This document shows, in pieces, positions 7,633-9,515 of a stretch of 9,515 nucleotides of DNA (positions are counted from its first letter, which is position 1; each line of letters opens with the position of its first letter). Below the pieces are notes generated by a model, which saw only the letters and a program-made list of their open reading frames with translations, was not told the origin of the DNA and ran no database searches. The position numbers were made by a program, and so were the translations under genes. This DNA is from Pseudomonadota bacterium (lineage in GTDB: Bacteria > Pseudomonadota > Gammaproteobacteria > Burkholderiales > Methylophilaceae): the NCBI GenBank assembly GCA_023459535.1, contig JAEWTK010000153.1:1-9515 (forward strand). The letters are read 5' to 3'.

Positions 7633-8343
7633 CTATAGCCGGTGCAGATGTGGCGAGAGTTGTTTCAATGCGCGTTCAGCTTCCCGGTATTCGGGGTAAA
7701 GGCTTTCCACCACTTGCCAGAATCGGGGTGAGTGGTTCATTTCCTTCAGGTGAGCCAGCTCATGGCAGATGACGTAGTTGATGACATGCGGATGCGCCTG
7801 TATCAGACGCCAGTTGATACGGATCTCTCGTTTGCTGCTGCAGCTGCCCCAGCGGGTCTGTGCGCTGGAAAGAAACAGTCTGGGCAAGGCCACGCCCAAC
7901 CGGTTGGCGTAGAGTTCCAGCCTGCGCGCAAAGTCGGGCTGAGCAGCCTTTTTGTACCATTGGGTTACCCGGGCGGAGACGAATTCTGCATCGTCGATAT
8001 CCGTCAGTCGCAGATGCAGCACGCCCTGGTCAAATTCTGGTTTGCGATTGGCAGCATCGCGGCTTAGTCTGAGCTGGATAGGGTTGCCGAGAAGGTGCAG
8101 CTCTGCTCCATCTATCCACTGCAAGGGTGCTGGCTGGTTGGCGCTGATCTGACTGAGCTTTTTGCGTATCCAGTCAGCTTTTTGCAGCAATGCACTTTCA
8201 AGCTGAGGCTGGCTGATGCGTTTCGGGGCGTGCACGATCAGGCCGGCGGCACTGATTTTGAGGCCGATGGTTCTGCGTGAGCGGCGTTCCAGCTGGTAGC
8301 TGATATGTTCGCCATCCGGCAATGCGAGTTGGTATTGACTCAC
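7633..8343 (-). CDS. YgjP/SprT-like zinc metallohydrolase (DUF45, M48-like)
   Basis: This is a predicted zinc-dependent metalloprotease of the YgjP (DUF45) family; its substrate is not known. The 236-residue protein has the N-terminal family pattern RRSRRTIGLKI...GLIVHAP. The conserved TRWGSCS block is at 163-169, and the catalytic HELAH at 194-198 is followed by MNHSPRFW, whose His204 is the expected third zinc ligand. No signal peptide or membrane segment is seen, so it is probably cytoplasmic. The start is a GTG at 8343 that overlaps the TGA of plsC in GTGA, pointing to translational coupling. Starting there preserves the full N-terminal domain. In several betaproteobacteria a gene of this family follows gmhB and plsC, which fits here. 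The call is sure at family level, not for function. Confidence 0.9.
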   Translation of the reverse strand: MSQYQLALPDGEHISYQLERRSRRTIGLKISAAGLIVHAPKRISQPQLESALLQKADWIRKKLSQISANQPAPLQWIDGAELHLLGNPIQLRLSRDAANRKPEFDQGVLHLRLTDIDDAEFVSARVTQWYKKAAQPDFARRLELYANRLGVALPRLFLSSAQTRWGSCSSKREIRINWRLIQAHPHVINYVICHELAHLKEMNHSPRFWQVVESLYPEYREAERALKQLSPHLHRL

Positions 8344-9053
8344 CTTTGTTCCAGTTGTGTCATTTCCTGTTCGATCCAGTGCTCAACCTGCTGGTTGACC
8401 TGGTCCGGCTTCAATCCTGCTGCCTGGATCGGTTGGCCGATGCTGACAGTGATAGTGCCCGGCTTTTTAATGAATGAGTTCTTGGGCCAGAATTCGCCGG
8501 CATTGTGCGCCACGGGAACGACGGCGGCGCTGGTGTGTGTTGCCAGCCACGCGCCGCCGATATGGTATTTGCCTTTTGTGCCGGGTGCTACGCGGGTGCC
8601 TTCTGGGAAGATCACGACCCAGAAACCCTGCTTCATGCGGTCCTTGCCTTGGTTTGTCAGTTGTTTCAGAGCCTCACGGCCGGCGCTGCGGTTGATGGCG
8701 ATCGGCGATGTCATGGCCAATCCCCAGCCGAAAAACGGTATCCAGAGCAGCGAGCGCTTCAGCACCCAGACCTGTGGCGGAAATATTTTCTGAAAAGCCA
8801 AGGTTTCCCATGCCGATTGGTGCTTGGCGAGGATGATGCTCGGAGATTGCGGGATGTTCTCGCGACCGGTGATGCGGTAACGGATGCCGCAGGTCACGCG
8901 TAGCCACCATAGCATGGAGCGCGCCCAGATTGAGATGATGCGATAGCGGGTGATGGGGTGGAAAGGAAACGTCAGGACGGCGAACAGGCTGAAGATGAGT
9001 GTGAACAGCCATTGGCCGAGCGTGAAGAGCAGAGAGCGCAGGATGACCAGCAT
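8340..9053 (-). CDS. plsC: 1-acyl-sn-glycerol-3-phosphate acyltransferase (PlsC family)
   Basis: PlsC acylates lysophosphatidic acid to phosphatidic acid, the second acylation step of phospholipid synthesis, at the inner membrane. The 237-residue protein has a hydrophobic N-terminus (about residues 7-30). The catalytic block is KHQSAWETLAF, giving His78-X4-Glu83 where the textbook motif is His-X4-Asp. A second block (KRSLLWIPFFGWGLA, 99-113) and INRS (120-123) follow, then the substrate-binding FPEGTR at 149-154. I chose the ATG at 9053. The frame remains open upstream, but that extension would run into gmhB coding sequence, is arginine-rich, and would precede the membrane helix. The gap to gmhB is 8 bases, and the stop overlaps the next gene by 4 bases. 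It could be a lyso-ornithine or other acyltransferase of this family. Confidence 0.88.
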   Translation of the reverse strand: MLVILRSLLFTLGQWLFTLIFSLFAVLTFPFHPITRYRIISIWARSMLWWLRVTCGIRYRITGRENIPQSPSIILAKHQSAWETLAFQKIFPPQVWVLKRSLLWIPFFGWGLAMTSPIAINRSAGREALKQLTNQGKDRMKQGFWVVIFPEGTRVAPGTKGKYHIGGAWLATHTSAAVVPVAHNAGEFWPKNSFIKKPGTITVSIGQPIQAAGLKPDQVNQQVEHWIEQEMTQLEQR

Positions 9054-9061
9054 ACCGGTTC

Positions 9062-9515
9062 TCAGCTGTTGTCGTGAGCAATGATGCGCTGGACGGCTTC
9101 GGCGAGGTCTGCACAAACCCAGGTGCCCTCCGGCAGGCCGCCTTCTTCCAGGGTCTTGGTGCCCTTGCCGGTCAGCACCAGGATGCTTTGTGCGCCGAGC
9201 GCTGCGCTGGCCTGCAGGTCACGCAGGGAGTCACCCACGCTGTAGACGGTTTTGAGGTCGATGGCGAAGCGGCGTGCAATGTCCTCGATCATGCCAGATT
9301 TCGGTTTGCGGCAGTCGCAGTTGGCCTCTGCACTATGCGGACAGTAGAAAAGTGCGTCGATACGTCCGCCGAACTGGCTGAGGGCGCGATACATCTTGTC
9401 ATGGATGGCGTTCAGGGTCGCCATGTCGAACAGGCCACGGCCGATGCCGGATTGATTGGTCGCCAGCGCTACGCGAAAACCGGACTGGTTGAGCAGGGCA
9501 ATCGCTTCCAGGCTG
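9062..9515 (-). CDS. gmhB: D-glycero-beta-D-manno-heptose 1,7-bisphosphate 7-phosphatase (GmhB), C-terminal part
   Basis: GmhB removes the 7-phosphate of heptose bisphosphate in the cytoplasm, a step towards ADP-heptose for the lipopolysaccharide inner core. The visible 150 residues belong to the HAD family. HAD motif II is in ATNQSG (near visible residue 18-23), and the zinc loop is CPH (58-60) with CDC (66-68), giving Cys-X-His-X5-Cys-X-Cys, followed by RKPKSGM. The C-terminal acidic motif is VGDSLRDLQAS. The first HAD motif (DxDG) and the start lie beyond the right edge. The frame is open to the window end upstream of the internal ATG at 9424, so that ATG is not the start. It is the first gene seen of the gmhB-plsC-metallohydrolase unit. 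Confidence 0.93.
   Translation of the reverse strand, partial: SLEAIALLNQSGFRVALATNQSGIGRGLFDMATLNAIHDKMYRALSQFGGRIDALFYCPHSAEANCDCRKPKSGMIEDIARRFAIDLKTVYSVGDSLRDLQASAALGAQSILVLTGKGTKTLEEGGLPEGTWVCADLAEAVQRIIAHDNS

Noticed and set aside
9054..9116. Upstream extension of plsC giving a 258-residue protein
   Set aside because: The extra residues are arginine-rich, overlap the 3' end of gmhB, and precede the natural membrane-helix start at the ATG at 9053.

Overview
The window is a chromosomal stretch from a Gram-negative, respiring proteobacterium. It encodes a cbb3-type (C-type heme-copper) cytochrome c oxidase, and a lipopolysaccharide heptose gene implies an outer membrane. The order gmhB-plsC-(zinc hydrolase), and the style of these proteins, fit a betaproteobacterium best. 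This placement is an inference from gene order and protein style; no taxonomic marker such as rRNA is present.

Left part, + strand (1-2386): the 3' end of ccoN is followed by ccoO, ccoQ and ccoP. These are the structural genes of the oxidase: the catalytic heme/copper subunit, a mono-heme cytochrome c, a small stabilising membrane peptide, and a di-heme cytochrome c. The genes are tightly packed and end at a perfect 13-bp hairpin (2403-2432).

Centre, + strand (2499-7190): ccoG, ccoH and ccoI encode the assembly side of the same system. CcoG is a polyferredoxin thought to handle the redox state of copper. CcoH is a membrane assembly factor, here with an unusual N-terminal membrane extension. 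CcoI is a P-type ATPase that delivers copper for the CuB site. The usual fourth gene, ccoS, is not present after ccoI. A second hairpin, with the ccoI stop codon in its loop, closes this side.

Right part, - strand (7216-9515), convergent with the cco genes: gmhB (5' end outside the window), plsC and a YgjP/SprT-like zinc metallohydrolase form a compact, probably co-transcribed unit for envelope biosynthesis plus a putative protease. A small DUF805 membrane protein gene follows, with its own strong ribosome binding site and a plausible sigma-70 promoter.

I see no mobile element, CRISPR array, tRNA or rRNA, and no clearly new system. The most notable points are the extended CcoH, the missing ccoS next to ccoI, and the hairpins that delimit the three transcription blocks.
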